A stretch of 64,000 bases of DNA from Pseudomonas proteolytica (GCF_007858275.1 NZ_VFEV01000021.1:1-64000), one strand, 5' to 3'. Counted from the stretch's first letter, positions 19,158-27,796 are shown. Notes: generated by a model not told the origin, from the letters alone. Numbers and translations: made by a program.

Positions 19158-20387
19158 ATGCGCTCACTCAAAGTCCTGATTCTCGAAGACCATCCGTTCC
19201 AGCTCATGGCCCTGCACCAGATGCTCAATGCTAACGGCGTGTTCAACGTACTCACGGCCGACAGCGTTGAGGTCGCCCGCCAGTCGCTGGCGAGCAAGGG
19301 CCCGGTGGATATCGCCATCTGCGATTTGTATCTGGAGCATGGCGACTCACTGGGGCTGATCCGCGAAATGGCTGAACACGGCCAGGCCCAGGTGCTGGTC
19401 CTGTTGAGCGACGCCGATCCCGATGTACTGGATGGCGTGGCCAATATGGCGCGCCAGGCGGGGCTCAACGTGCTGGGGTGCATGCCCAAGCCGGCTTCCG
19501 CCACTGCCATCGGGCAAATGCTCGAGGCGTGCCGGCAGCGCTTGCGACCTAGCCCGCAGGCGTTGTCCTGGGATCGCGCACGCCAGATGCTGGGGGTGAG
19601 TGAGTTCGCAACCGAGCAACTGTGCGCCGAAGTCGGCGAGGCGGCCATCGAGCGCTACGCCAGTGTCTGCTACCAGCCCATCGTCAGCCAGGCCGGTGAC
19701 CTGCAAGGCGTGGAGGCGTTGGCACGCTGGCAAGACCCGGAGCATGGCCAGTTGATGCCCAGTGAGTTTCTGCCGTTGCTGGAGTTGGCGGGGCTGGAGC
19801 AGGCGTTTACCTGGTACGTGCTGGAGCAGGTGTTGCAGCTTTGCGCCCAGGTGACCCGGGACACGGGTCGGGAGCTGCCAGTATCGGTCAACATTCCCGG
19901 GCGGCTGCTGGAGCAGGAGCACTTCGCGCTGACCCTGCAAGGGCTGCTGCAACGCTATGCGGTACCCGCGCGCAACCTCACCCTGGAACTGGTGGAAACC
20001 TCGCGCTTGAAGACCGACAGCGCCCATGTCACTGGGTTGCTGCGCCTGCGGATGATCGGCTGCAAGCTGTCCATTGGCGATTTCGGCATCGGCGGTACCA
20101 GCCTGCAGCGTTTGCTGGAGTTGCCCTTCACCGAGTTGAAGATTCCCCCGGCGTTTGCCAGCGGGATGGCGGGTGACGAGCGCAAATGCTCGGTGGTTGC
20201 CGGCGCCATGAGCATGGCCGGGCACCTGGGGGTCGGCGTGGTGGTGACCGGGATTGAAACCCCCGCCGACCGCGACGCGGTGCGCGCGCTGGGGTCGGCA
20301 TGGCTACAGGGTTGCCTGATTGCCCATCCGATGAGCGCCCAGGTGCTGCAACACTGGCTGGCGCAATCTACCGCGATTGCCCTGTAG
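19158..20387 (+). CDS. RocR/SadR-like REC-EAL response regulator, EAL catalytic site degenerate
   Basis: 409 residues from the ATG at 19158 (the upstream TTG at 19116 adds non-family sequence). The receiver (about 1-125) has acidic pocket EDH, phospho-acceptor Asp56 in ICDLYLE and Lys in MPKPAS. The EAL domain (about 165-405) keeps EAL Glu186, Asn245, Glu277, Asp308, Lys328, Glu367 and Gln384. It has Gly307 and Thr364 where RocR has Asp295 and its general base Glu352; the offset to RocR numbering is a constant +12 from Asn233 onward. In RocR these residues serve cyclic-di-GMP hydrolysis, so this copy is probably inactive or only binding. It follows the kinase gene by 86 bp. Confidence 0.88.
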   Translation: MRSLKVLILEDHPFQLMALHQMLNANGVFNVLTADSVEVARQSLASKGPVDIAICDLYLEHGDSLGLIREMAEHGQAQVLVLLSDADPDVLDGVANMARQAGLNVLGCMPKPASATAIGQMLEACRQRLRPSPQALSWDRARQMLGVSEFATEQLCAEVGEAAIERYASVCYQPIVSQAGDLQGVEALARWQDPEHGQLMPSEFLPLLELAGLEQAFTWYVLEQVLQLCAQVTRDTGRELPVSVNIPGRLLEQEHFALTLQGLLQRYAVPARNLTLELVETSRLKTDSAHVTGLLRLRMIGCKLSIGDFGIGGTSLQRLLELPFTELKIPPAFASGMAGDERKCSVVAGAMSMAGHLGVGVVVTGIETPADRDAVRALGSAWLQGCLIAHPMSAQVLQHWLAQSTAIAL

Positions 20388-20414
20388 GCGCCGGCTTGCC
20401 GGCGATAGCGGTCG
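20383..20414. repeat. REP element overlapping the rocR-like stop codon
   Basis: CTGTAGGCGCCGGCTTGCCGGCGATAGCGG begins inside the last codons of the REC-EAL gene, so its TAG stop is part of the REP. It separates this gene from the convergent regulator gene. Confidence 0.75.
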
Positions 20415-20445
20415 AAAATCCTGCGCAGGACTTCAGGTGGCAAAC

Positions 20446-21123
20446 CTAAGCCAACCCGTGTTCCTGCACGTAGATGAACAACGCGGCATCACTGATCAGC
20501 CCCAGCTTGCGCATGGCACTGACTTTCTGTGCGCTGACGGTCTGCTTGCTGCGATTGAGGTGGGCGGCAATCTCGCCCACGGTCTTGCCGCCTGCCAGCA
20601 AGCGGATCACTTCCAGTTCCCTGGGTGACAGCTGATGCTGCGAGTGCAGGCGATCAGCCCCCACTGCGCCTGCCAGGGCCAAGGCCTGTTGGATAGTGCG
20701 AGCCACATAGGGCCGCCGCTGGCGTACCTGGGCGATGGCCTCGGGGAGTTCGTCGGCCAGGCTGGCCTTGCTCAACAGGCCCATGACCCCAAGCTCCAGG
20801 ATCGAGTTGAACAGGCCGGCATTGTTGAGCATGGTCACCACCACCAGGGGCAGGTCGGGGTAATGCCGGCGCAGGTGCTCGATCAGGCGCAGGCCGTCGG
20901 CCTGGGGTTCGGCGGGCATCATGAAATCGGTGACCAGTACATCGCAGGGGCAGCGTTGCAGCAGGGCCGCGAGGGCCTGGGGCGAGTTGGCCTCACCGAC
21001 GATGCGCACCTGCTCATCGCGCTCCAGCACTGCCCGCAAACCGATCAGGAAAATCGGATGATCGTCGGCGATGACAATACGCAAGGGCTGTTCAGACGCG
21101 TCTCTCACGGTGGACTCCGGCAA
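20446..21123 (-). CDS. NarL/FixJ-family response regulator, RocA1/SadA-like
   Basis: 225 residues. A receiver domain (about 13-135, ADDHP pocket, phospho-acceptor Asp in LVTDFMMP, Thr in VVTMLNN and Lys in LLSKASL) joins a LuxR-type HTH (about 158-220, LSPRELEVIRLLAGGKTVGEIAAHLNR). Such proteins bind DNA when phosphorylated. It converges on the REC-EAL gene and, by locus similarity to roc1, should receive phosphate from the HPt of the BvgS-like kinase; in P. aeruginosa RocA1 activates cupC fimbrial genes. Target genes here are unknown. Confidence 0.88.
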   Translation of the reverse strand: MPESTVRDASEQPLRIVIADDHPIFLIGLRAVLERDEQVRIVGEANSPQALAALLQRCPCDVLVTDFMMPAEPQADGLRLIEHLRRHYPDLPLVVVTMLNNAGLFNSILELGVMGLLSKASLADELPEAIAQVRQRRPYVARTIQQALALAGAVGADRLHSQHQLSPRELEVIRLLAGGKTVGEIAAHLNRSKQTVSAQKVSAMRKLGLISDAALFIYVQEHGLA

Positions 21124-21238
21124 TAATCAGGAGATTCTAGCCTGTCAGCGGCTGTTTTCTCTCTGTCATATTTGCCATGCATGCTCGATTGACTCAGCCC
21201 AAAGGCGAACTTTGTGCTTTGGACGACGGTCATTTACC

Positions 21239-21280
21239 TGTAGGAGCGAGCTTGTTTCCGGGCGGCGTTCCTACAGTGGT
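21239..21280. repeat. REP-like hairpin
   Basis: TGTAGGAGCGAGCTTG-type core followed by a short mirrored CCTACAG end. It lies between the NarL-type regulator gene and the following small gene, in the region that should contain promoters for both. Confidence 0.65.
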
Positions 21281-21314
21281 TATTTCTTTTTCTCATGATT
21301 GAGTGGTGATCGAG

Positions 21315-21599
21315 ATGGAAAGTATCAGCCTATTGCTCGGTGAAGCGCTGAGCCCTTATCAGGTCACGCTGACCACCTCGGGTGTACACGGCGAGTGCCT
21401 GGTGACGGTGAAGAGCCCGACGGGCGCTATCGTGGTTGAACGCGAGGTGGATCGCGGGCAATTGACCGACAAGCGCGCCCTGGTGGACGTGGTGGATTGC
21501 CTGCACCGCGACCTGAAAATCGCCGAAGGGCGCCTGGAACCCTCGGTGATCGCAGCCTTGCGCAACGCCGCCCAGACACGCATCACCGTCCAGGCATGA
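21315..21599 (+). CDS. Small conserved protein, DUF3509-like
   Basis: 94 residues from the ATG at 21315; in-frame GTGs at 21303 and 21306 are alternatives, and no clear ribosome site decides it. The N-terminus MESISLLLGEALSPYQV and the overall pattern match what I recall of the pseudomonad DUF3509 family, which has no established function. It has no signal peptide or membrane helix and looks cytoplasmic. It is monocistronic, ending in a terminator about 120 bp downstream. Confidence 0.7.
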   Translation: MESISLLLGEALSPYQVTLTTSGVHGECLVTVKSPTGAIVVEREVDRGQLTDKRALVDVVDCLHRDLKIAEGRLEPSVIAALRNAAQTRITVQA

Positions 21600-21719
21600 A
21601 CAAAGTTTTATCTTTGGAAACTTCCTACAGGAAGGCGAGTCAGACGTTGTAACAGCAGGATCAAGCATTGTGCTCCGGTGCTTGTAGCTTGTTGTACTGG
21701 TCTTTGTAGGCCACGTTTA

Positions 21720-21757
21720 ACCCCGAGTTGTCTCCCCACTGCTCGGGGTTTCTTTTT
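21720..21757 (+). terminator. Rho-independent terminator after the DUF3509-like gene
   Basis: AACCCCGAG and CTCGGGGTT pair around a 12-nt loop and are followed by TCTTTTT. It leaves a 3' untranslated stretch of about 120 nt and faces the end of the convergent periplasmic-protein gene. Confidence 0.88.
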
Positions 21758-21769
21758 GCCAAAAATTTA

Positions 21770-22654
21770 TCAAGGCAGCGGTGTTTCGCTGAAAAACCGC
21801 GGGTTGTCCCTGAGGTATTGCTCGCGCATCAGCGGGTCCAGCCTGTTGGCGTAGGACTCAAGCAGCGCTGTCTGGGGAATATTCTGCAACTCGCGGTTGA
21901 TATGGCTGATGGCCTGGCGTCCCAGCGCGGTGTTCGAGCAACCGATATGGATCCGCTGATAACGCGGCATGCCCTTGATCGGATAGAACACCAGGTCCTG
22001 GGAATCCATGCCTTGTTGCGTGGCCTGGTAGCGGATTTCCGTCCAGTAGCCCAACACCGCTTCCAGCCGCCCCAGGCGCTGCATCTGCAGCAAACTGCCC
22101 AGTGCATCGTTGCCGTAGTGGGGGGTCAGCTCCAGTGGATCAGCGTGGATCAACTGTTCGTCAATCCCGGGTCCATAGCTACGCTCGGCGACAATCCCAA
22201 GACGTGTCTGCTGCGCACCAAGAAACCGCGCCAGATCGAATTTGCCGTCAACCACATAGCTTGCCAGGGCGTCCTGTCGGTTACGGCGAATCGCGATGCC
22301 ATTGCTCAACACGGCAAATGCCGGTGTGGAAAAGACAATGTTCTTGGCCCGCGCGGGTGTCCATACCAGCGAGGGATCGCAGGTGAAGGAGGGCGCATTG
22401 AGCATTTGGATGCCACGGGCGCGATTGACGTGCAGGATCTGGTGGCGATATTGCGGCAGGCGCTCGATCAATAACGGCAGCATTTTATCAATGCTGCCCT
22501 GATCCTTTTGCGGGCCGTCGAAGATAGTCATCGGCGGCAGGTCGCGCACCAGCCAGGTCAACGTTTCCTGTGCCTGGCTCGATAGCGGCAGCGCCACGAG
22601 CAGCGGGGCGGTGAGCCATAGGCGCCGTAGCGCCCTGATGAAACGGGCGGCCAT
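21770..22654 (-). CDS. Periplasmic substrate-binding-like protein (TIGR02285-type)
   Basis: 294 residues with a signal peptide (about 1-28, ending SSQA). The mature part resembles SBP_bac_3 amino-acid-binding proteins in the subgroup I recall as TIGR02285 (LTWLVRDLPPMTIFDG at the start; CSNTALGRQAISHINREL near the end). No permease or ATPase is nearby, so it may be a sensor or scavenging protein rather than part of an importer. It follows the CoA-transferase gene on the same strand by 25 bp. Confidence 0.78.
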   Translation of the reverse strand: MAARFIRALRRLWLTAPLLVALPLSSQAQETLTWLVRDLPPMTIFDGPQKDQGSIDKMLPLLIERLPQYRHQILHVNRARGIQMLNAPSFTCDPSLVWTPARAKNIVFSTPAFAVLSNGIAIRRNRQDALASYVVDGKFDLARFLGAQQTRLGIVAERSYGPGIDEQLIHADPLELTPHYGNDALGSLLQMQRLGRLEAVLGYWTEIRYQATQQGMDSQDLVFYPIKGMPRYQRIHIGCSNTALGRQAISHINRELQNIPQTALLESYANRLDPLMREQYLRDNPRFFSETPLP

Positions 22655-22679
22655 TATCTTGAACGTGCTCCGAGCTGCA

Positions 22680-23879
22680 TCAGATCGCGCCCTCCTTGCG
22701 CAAATGGGCCACGGCGCTGCTGTCGTAACCCAGGGCTTGCAGAATCACGGCATTGTGCTCACCCAGCTGTGGCCCGACCCACTCACAACTGCCAGGGGTG
22801 TCCGACAGCTTGGGCACGATGCCGGGCATCTTGAAATCCTTGCCGTCGGGCAGTTGGGCCTTGAGGAACATTTCCCGGGCCAGGTATTGCGGGTCGCCCA
22901 GCATATCTTCGGCGCTGTAGATCCGACTGGCCGGCACTTCGGCCAGGTTCAACTGCTCCACCACCTGCTCCAGTGACAAGCTGTTGACCCAGCGGTCGAT
23001 CACGCCGTACAGCTCGTCGCGCCGGCTATCGCGGCCATCGTTGCTGGCCAGTTGTGGGTCATTGGCCAGGTCCTCACGACCGACCGCCAGCATGAAGCGC
23101 TTGAAGATCGCATCGCCATTGGCGCCAATTTGCACGTGCTTGCCATCGGCGGTGGTATGGATCGATGACGGGGTAATGCCCGGCATGATGTTGCCGGTGC
23201 GCTCGCGGATAAACCCGAACACATCGAACTCCGGGATCATGCTTTCCATCATCGCGAAGATGGCTTCATACAACGCCACATCCACCACTTGGCCCAGGCC
23301 GCCGTTGATCTCGCGATGCCGCAAGGCCATCAGTGCGCCAATCACCGCCCACAGCGCGGCGATGGAATCGCCAATGGAAATCCCGGTGCGTACCGGCGGG
23401 CGGTCCTCGAAACCGGTGATGTAGCGCAGGCCACCCATGGACTCACCGACTGCGCCGAAGCCCGGTTGATCCTTCATCGGCCCGGTCTGGCCAAAACCCG
23501 AGAGCCGGACCATCACCAGCTTGGGGTTCAGGGCGTGCAGGGTGTCCCAGTCCAGGCCGAGTTTTTCGAGGACGCCGGGGCGGAAGTTCTCGATCAGGAT
23601 GTCGGCGTCTGCCAGCAGTTGCTTGAGGATCGCCAGGCCGTCCGGATGCTTGAGGTTCAGGGTCAGGGACTTTTTATTGCGTGCCTGCACGAACCACCAC
23701 AGCGAGGTGCCTTCATACAGCTTGCGCCATTTGCGCAGCGGGTCGCCGCCGTCAGGGGATTCGACCTTGATCACGTCGGCCCCGAACTCGGCGCAGATGC
23801 GCGAGGCGAACGGGCCGGCGATCAGTGTGCCCAGTTCGATGACTTTCAGGCCGGCAAGCGGTTTGGCGGTAAACGACAT
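22680..23879 (-). CDS. CaiB/BaiF-family (class III) CoA-transferase
   Basis: 399 residues from the ATG at 23879, which has AAGGAAC 6 nt upstream; the longer reading from 23984 is unlikely. Family signature: PLAGLKVIELGTLIAGPFASRICAEFGADVIKVE at the N-terminus, LVMVRLSGFGQTGP near residue 130 and GISIGDSIAALWAVIGALMALRHR near 187. It moves CoA between carboxylic acids; the acid pair is unknown. I could not assign the catalytic aspartate by eye in the divergent GFGAVGESMGG stretch. No CoA-pathway genes are adjacent. Confidence 0.85.
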   Translation of the reverse strand: MSFTAKPLAGLKVIELGTLIAGPFASRICAEFGADVIKVESPDGGDPLRKWRKLYEGTSLWWFVQARNKKSLTLNLKHPDGLAILKQLLADADILIENFRPGVLEKLGLDWDTLHALNPKLVMVRLSGFGQTGPMKDQPGFGAVGESMGGLRYITGFEDRPPVRTGISIGDSIAALWAVIGALMALRHREINGGLGQVVDVALYEAIFAMMESMIPEFDVFGFIRERTGNIMPGITPSSIHTTADGKHVQIGANGDAIFKRFMLAVGREDLANDPQLASNDGRDSRRDELYGVIDRWVNSLSLEQVVEQLNLAEVPASRIYSAEDMLGDPQYLAREMFLKAQLPDGKDFKMPGIVPKLSDTPGSCEWVGPQLGEHNAVILQALGYDSSAVAHLRKEGAI

Positions 23880-24026
23880 GAGGTTCCTTACAAGCGCAGG
23901 CAGGTGTGTATTGCCTTTTAACATAGGCGAGCGCCCCAGGGATAAGGATGATGCAGCGCAGGATTCGTTGAATGACCCCGCCATCGGTTAGACTGGCCGC
24001 CTTTTCCTGTCTCTAGAAGTCCGTTC

Positions 24027-24569
24027 ATGGCCCAGCCGTCCACGACCTACAAGTTTGAACTCAACCTGACCGACCTCGATCGTTCGGTGTACGAGAGCGT
24101 CAAGCAAACCATCGCCCGTCACCCGTCGGAAACCGAAGAGCGCATGACCGTGCGTCTGCTGGCCTACGCCCTTTGGTACAACGAGCAGTTGTCGTTTGGT
24201 CGCGGACTGTCAGATGTAGACGAACCAGCGCTATGGGAAAAAAGCCTGGATGATCGGGTCCTGCACTGGATCGAAGTCGGCCAGCCCGATGCCGACCGCC
24301 TGACCTGGTGTTCGCGTCGCACCGAACGTACCAGCCTGCTGGCCTACGGCAGCCTGCGGGTGTGGGAAGGCAAGGTGGTGCCGGTGGCCAACAACCTGAA
24401 AAACGTACATATCGCCGCCGTGCCCCAGGAAATCCTGGAGACCCTGGCCAAGGACATGCCACGGGTGATCAAGTGGGATGTGATGATCAGCGAAGGCACG
24501 ATCTTCGTCACCGATGACCGCGGCCAGCATGAAGTGCAACTGCAGTGGCTGGTCGGCGAACGCGGCTAG
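24027..24569 (+). CDS. yaeQ: YaeQ family protein
   Basis: 180 residues, matching YaeQ (TTYKFELNLTDLDRSVYESV at the start, ERMTVRLLAYALWYNE about residue 45). YaeQ has a PD-(D/E)XK nuclease-like fold and was first seen as a multicopy suppressor of rfaH loss; its biochemical role is not settled. It sits divergently from the CoA-transferase gene and upstream of recJ, separated by a REP doublet. Confidence 0.9.
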   Translation: MAQPSTTYKFELNLTDLDRSVYESVKQTIARHPSETEERMTVRLLAYALWYNEQLSFGRGLSDVDEPALWEKSLDDRVLHWIEVGQPDADRLTWCSRRTERTSLLAYGSLRVWEGKVVPVANNLKNVHIAAVPQEILETLAKDMPRVIKWDVMISEGTIFVTDDRGQHEVQLQWLVGERG

Positions 24570-24585
24570 AACCCAACACCGCCCT

Positions 24586-24688
24586 CTGTAGGAGCGAGCT
24601 TGCTCGCGAAGGGCGTCCACGATAACGCGGGCATTCAGAATTATTGCGGTGCCCATGCGTTTTTCGCGAGCAAGCTCGCTCCTACAGG
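24586..24688. repeat. REP doublet (GAGC-type)
   Basis: Inverted TGTAGGAGCGAGCTTGCTCGCGAA copies flank about 55 bp. The same doublet type recurs at 45809-45908, 56136-56237 and 56266-56367. Confidence 0.88.
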
Positions 24689-24730
24689 GTGAGCATTTTT
24701 ATCTATAGCTAGAGAAGCCCCCATCACCCC

Positions 24731-26440
24731 ATGCGTATCGATCCCCGCCCATTGCCCGCTGTCCTGCCGTTCCTCGGTGAATTGCCACCGTTGCTGACCC
24801 GTCTCTACGCCGCCCGTGGCGTGACCTCGCAGGATGAGCTGGATAAGAGCCTGGCGCGGTTGATTCCGTATCAGCAGCTCAAAGGGATCGATGCCGCCGT
24901 GGACTTGCTGGTGACTGCCCTGGAACAACGCCAGCGGATCCTGATCGTCGGCGACTTCGATGCCGATGGCGCCACAGCCAGTACCGTGGGCACCCTCGGC
25001 CTGCGCTTGCTCGGGGCCGCCCATGTCGATTACCTGGTGCCCAACCGCTTCGAATATGGCTATGGCCTGACCCCGGAAATCGTCGCCGTGGCCTTGCAGC
25101 GCGAGCCGCAGTTGCTGATCACCGTAGACAACGGCATCTCCAGTGTCGAAGGCGTGGCGGCGGCGAAGGCGGCGGGGCTCAAGGTGCTGGTCACCGACCA
25201 CCACTTGCCCGGCGATGAACTGCCGGCGGCCGATGCCATCGTCAACCCGAACCAACCCGGCTGCACATTCCCTAGCAAGGCACTGGCCGGCGTGGGGGTG
25301 ATTTTCTACGTGTTGATGGCCTTGCGCGCGCGTTTGCGCAGCCTGGGTTGGTACGACAAACAGCCACAGCCCAATATCGGCGAGTTGCTCGACCTGGTGG
25401 CCCTGGGCAGTGTGGCCGACGTGGTACCGCTGGATGCCAATAACCGCATCCTGGTCTACCAGGGCCTGGAACGGATCCGCGCCGGGCGTGCGCGGCCGGG
25501 CATCAAGGCGATCCTCGAAGTGGCCAAGCGCGACGCTGCGCGTATCACCTCCACCGACCTGGGCTTTATCCTCGGCCCGCGGCTCAACGCGGCCGGGCGC
25601 CTGGATGACATGAGCCTGGGCATCGAATGCCTGCTCACCAGCGACTTCGCCCAGGCCCGGGAAATGGCCGCGCAACTGGATGGCATGAACCAGGACCGCA
25701 AGGCCATCGAGCAGGGCATGCAGCGCGAAGCCCTGGCCCAGCTCAAGGACTTGCCGGTGGAGTCGATGCCATTCGGCCTGTGCCTGTTCGACCCGGAGTG
25801 GCACCAGGGGGTCATCGGGATCCTCGCCTCGCGTATGAAAGAACGCTATTTCCGCCCGACCATTGCCTTTGCCGATGCCGGTGATGGCCTGCTCAAGGGC
25901 TCTGGGCGTTCGGTGCCGGGGTTCCACATCCGCGACGCGCTGGCGGTGGTGGCCAGCCAGCATCCGAACCTGATCGCCAAATACGGCGGCCACGCCATGG
26001 CGGCGGGCCTGACCTTGCCTGAAGCGAACTTCCCGCTGTTCGCCGAAGCCTTCGACGCCGAAGTGCGCCGACAACTGCGTGAAGAAGACCTCACCGGGCG
26101 CCTGTTGTCCGATGGCACCCTGGCCGTGGAGGAATTCCACCTGGAATTGGCCCGCGCCCTGCGCAATGCCGGGCCCTGGGGCCAGCATTTTCCCGAGCCG
26201 TTGTTTCACGGGGTATTTCAACTGGTGGAGCAACGGGTGGTGGGCGAGCGTCACCTCAAGGTGGTGCTCAAGAGTGAGTGTGGTGCGGTGAAACTCGATG
26301 GCATTGCCTTTGGCATCGACCGCGAAGTGTGGCCCAACCCGACCATTCGCTGGGTGGAGCTGGCCTACAAGCTGGACGTCAACGAATTCCGCGGCCAGGA
26401 AACCGTGCAATTGATGATTGCCCACATCGAACCGCGCTGA
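24731..26440 (+). CDS. recJ: Single-stranded-DNA-specific exonuclease RecJ
   Basis: 569 residues, the normal RecJ length. RecJ degrades single-stranded DNA 5' to 3' with RecQ in recombination and mismatch repair. The DHH phosphoesterase domain carries VGDFDADGATAS (about residues 75-87), ITVDNGISS and VTDHHLPGD (about 155-165); DHHA1 and OB-fold regions follow (GGHAMAAGLTL about 418). The start at 24731 gives MRIDPRPLP, the expected N-terminus. A weak hairpin follows. Confidence 0.95.
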   Translation: MRIDPRPLPAVLPFLGELPPLLTRLYAARGVTSQDELDKSLARLIPYQQLKGIDAAVDLLVTALEQRQRILIVGDFDADGATASTVGTLGLRLLGAAHVDYLVPNRFEYGYGLTPEIVAVALQREPQLLITVDNGISSVEGVAAAKAAGLKVLVTDHHLPGDELPAADAIVNPNQPGCTFPSKALAGVGVIFYVLMALRARLRSLGWYDKQPQPNIGELLDLVALGSVADVVPLDANNRILVYQGLERIRAGRARPGIKAILEVAKRDAARITSTDLGFILGPRLNAAGRLDDMSLGIECLLTSDFAQAREMAAQLDGMNQDRKAIEQGMQREALAQLKDLPVESMPFGLCLFDPEWHQGVIGILASRMKERYFRPTIAFADAGDGLLKGSGRSVPGFHIRDALAVVASQHPNLIAKYGGHAMAAGLTLPEANFPLFAEAFDAEVRRQLREEDLTGRLLSDGTLAVEEFHLELARALRNAGPWGQHFPEPLFHGVFQLVEQRVVGERHLKVVLKSECGAVKLDGIAFGIDREVWPNPTIRWVELAYKLDVNEFRGQETVQLMIAHIEPR

Positions 26441-26515
26441 ACCCTGTGCAATCCCCGGTTGTCGACTAGTCTCTAAGCACTGTGTGATTGGTCTTGTGAC
26501 CTTGTCTGTTTTTTA

Positions 26516-26532
26516 GCCCGAAGGGGACGGGC
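26516..26532 (+). terminator. Weak hairpin after recJ
   Basis: GCCCG and CGGGC pair around AAGGGGA, followed by CTTTCATCTTTT. It lies about 75 bp after recJ and 80 bp before the oxidoreductase gene. Termination is only plausible. Confidence 0.4.
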
Positions 26533-26610
26533 CTTTCATCTTTTCGTCACGCGCACCGGTCAGACAGAACCCTGGAGCCAATGCCCACCGGATACGAGAA
26601 GAGGTGCCCC

Positions 26611-27717
26611 ATGAGTCTGTTGCTTGAACCCTATACCCTGCGCCAATTGACCCTGCTCAACCGCATTGCCGTCTCGCCGATGTGCCAGTACTCCGCCGTC
26701 GATGGCCTGGCCAATGACTGGCACCTGGTGCACCTGGGCAGCCGCGCTGTAGGCGGCGCTGGTCTGATTTTCAGCGAAGCCACCGCCGTGACCGCTGATG
26801 GCCGCATCACCGCCCAGGACCTGGGCCTGTGGAATGATGCCCAGATTGAACCGTTGCAGCGCATCACCCGCTTTATCAGCGCCCAAGGCGCGGTGGCAGG
26901 CATTCAACTGGCCCACGCCGGGCGCAAGGCCAGCACCCATCGGCCGTGGATCGGCAAGCATGGCAGCGTCAAGCTCGAAGATGGCGGCTGGGTGCCGGTA
27001 GGCCCGTCGCCCATCGCCTTCGACCCACAGCACACCGCGCCACGGCAATTGGATGAAGGGCAAATCCGGCAGGTGATTGGCGATTTTGTGGCCGCCGCCA
27101 AGCGCGCCCTGACCGCCGGTTTCAAAGTGGTGGAAATCCACGCCGCCCATGGATATCTGCTGCATCAGTTTCTGTCGCCCCTGAGCAATCAGCGCCAGGA
27201 TCAATATGGCGGCTCCTTTGAGAACCGTATTCGCCTGGTGTTGCAAGTCACCGAAGCGGTGCGTGAGGTGTGGCCGCAAGAGCTGCCGTTGTTTGTGCGC
27301 GTTTCAGCCACCGACTGGGTGGAAGACGGCTGGAACCCGGATGAAACCGTGGAACTGGCCCGTCGCCTGAAAGACCTGGGCGTGGACCTGATCGACGTAT
27401 CCTCCGGTGGCACTGCGGCCAACGCAGAAATCCCTACGGGGCCCGGTTATCAAACGCGCTTTGCCGAGCGTGTGCGCAAGGAGTCCGGCATGGCCACGGG
27501 CACGGTGGGCATGATTACCGAGCCGGCCCAGGCCGAACATATTCTGCGCACCTGCCAGGCCGATATCATCTTCCTTGCCCGTGAACTGCTGCGTGATCCG
27601 TATTGGCCGCTGCACGCCGATGACGACCTGGGCGGGCGCAAGGCGATCTGGCCGGCGCAATACCAGCGGGCGACCCACCGCGACCAGCCGATTCATGAGT
27701 CTGACTTGCGCGACTGA
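26611..27717 (+). CDS. NADH:flavin oxidoreductase, Old Yellow Enzyme (YqjM/XenA-like)
   Basis: 368 residues; start at 26611 supported by AAGAGG 9 nt upstream. A TIM-barrel FMN enzyme that reduces activated C=C bonds. YqjM-subclass marks are the N-terminal Cys in VSPMCQYSAVDG (about residue 25), IQLAHAGRKAS (about 102), and the substrate-binding HAAHGYLLHQF with NQRQDQYGGSFENR (about 180-210). It sits alone between recJ and a convergent gene pair. The physiological substrate cannot be told. Confidence 0.9.
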   Translation: MSLLLEPYTLRQLTLLNRIAVSPMCQYSAVDGLANDWHLVHLGSRAVGGAGLIFSEATAVTADGRITAQDLGLWNDAQIEPLQRITRFISAQGAVAGIQLAHAGRKASTHRPWIGKHGSVKLEDGGWVPVGPSPIAFDPQHTAPRQLDEGQIRQVIGDFVAAAKRALTAGFKVVEIHAAHGYLLHQFLSPLSNQRQDQYGGSFENRIRLVLQVTEAVREVWPQELPLFVRVSATDWVEDGWNPDETVELARRLKDLGVDLIDVSSGGTAANAEIPTGPGYQTRFAERVRKESGMATGTVGMITEPAQAEHILRTCQADIIFLARELLRDPYWPLHADDDLGGRKAIWPAQYQRATHRDQPIHESDLRD

Positions 27718-27738
27718 TTGTTTACATTTGGCACCCAG

Positions 27739-27765
27739 ACCCACCGCTGATCACGGTGGGTTTGT
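27739..27765 (+). terminator. Rho-independent terminator after the oxidoreductase gene
   Basis: ACCCACCG and CGGTGGGT pair around a 7-nt loop with a short TTTG tail, 20 bp after the stop. It may serve the convergent DUF418 gene as well. Confidence 0.65.
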
Positions 27766-27796
27766 GCCTGTCGCCGGGGAGTGACGATCCTGGTGT

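Noticed and set aside
22680..23879. Missing catalytic aspartate in the CaiB-type protein
   Set aside because: The stretch around GFGAVGESMGG is too divergent to place the residue by eye, so I do not claim a loss.
23880..23984. Extended N-terminus for the CoA-transferase
   Set aside because: The extra 35 residues lack family similarity and a ribosome site; 23879 has AAGGAAC at good spacing.
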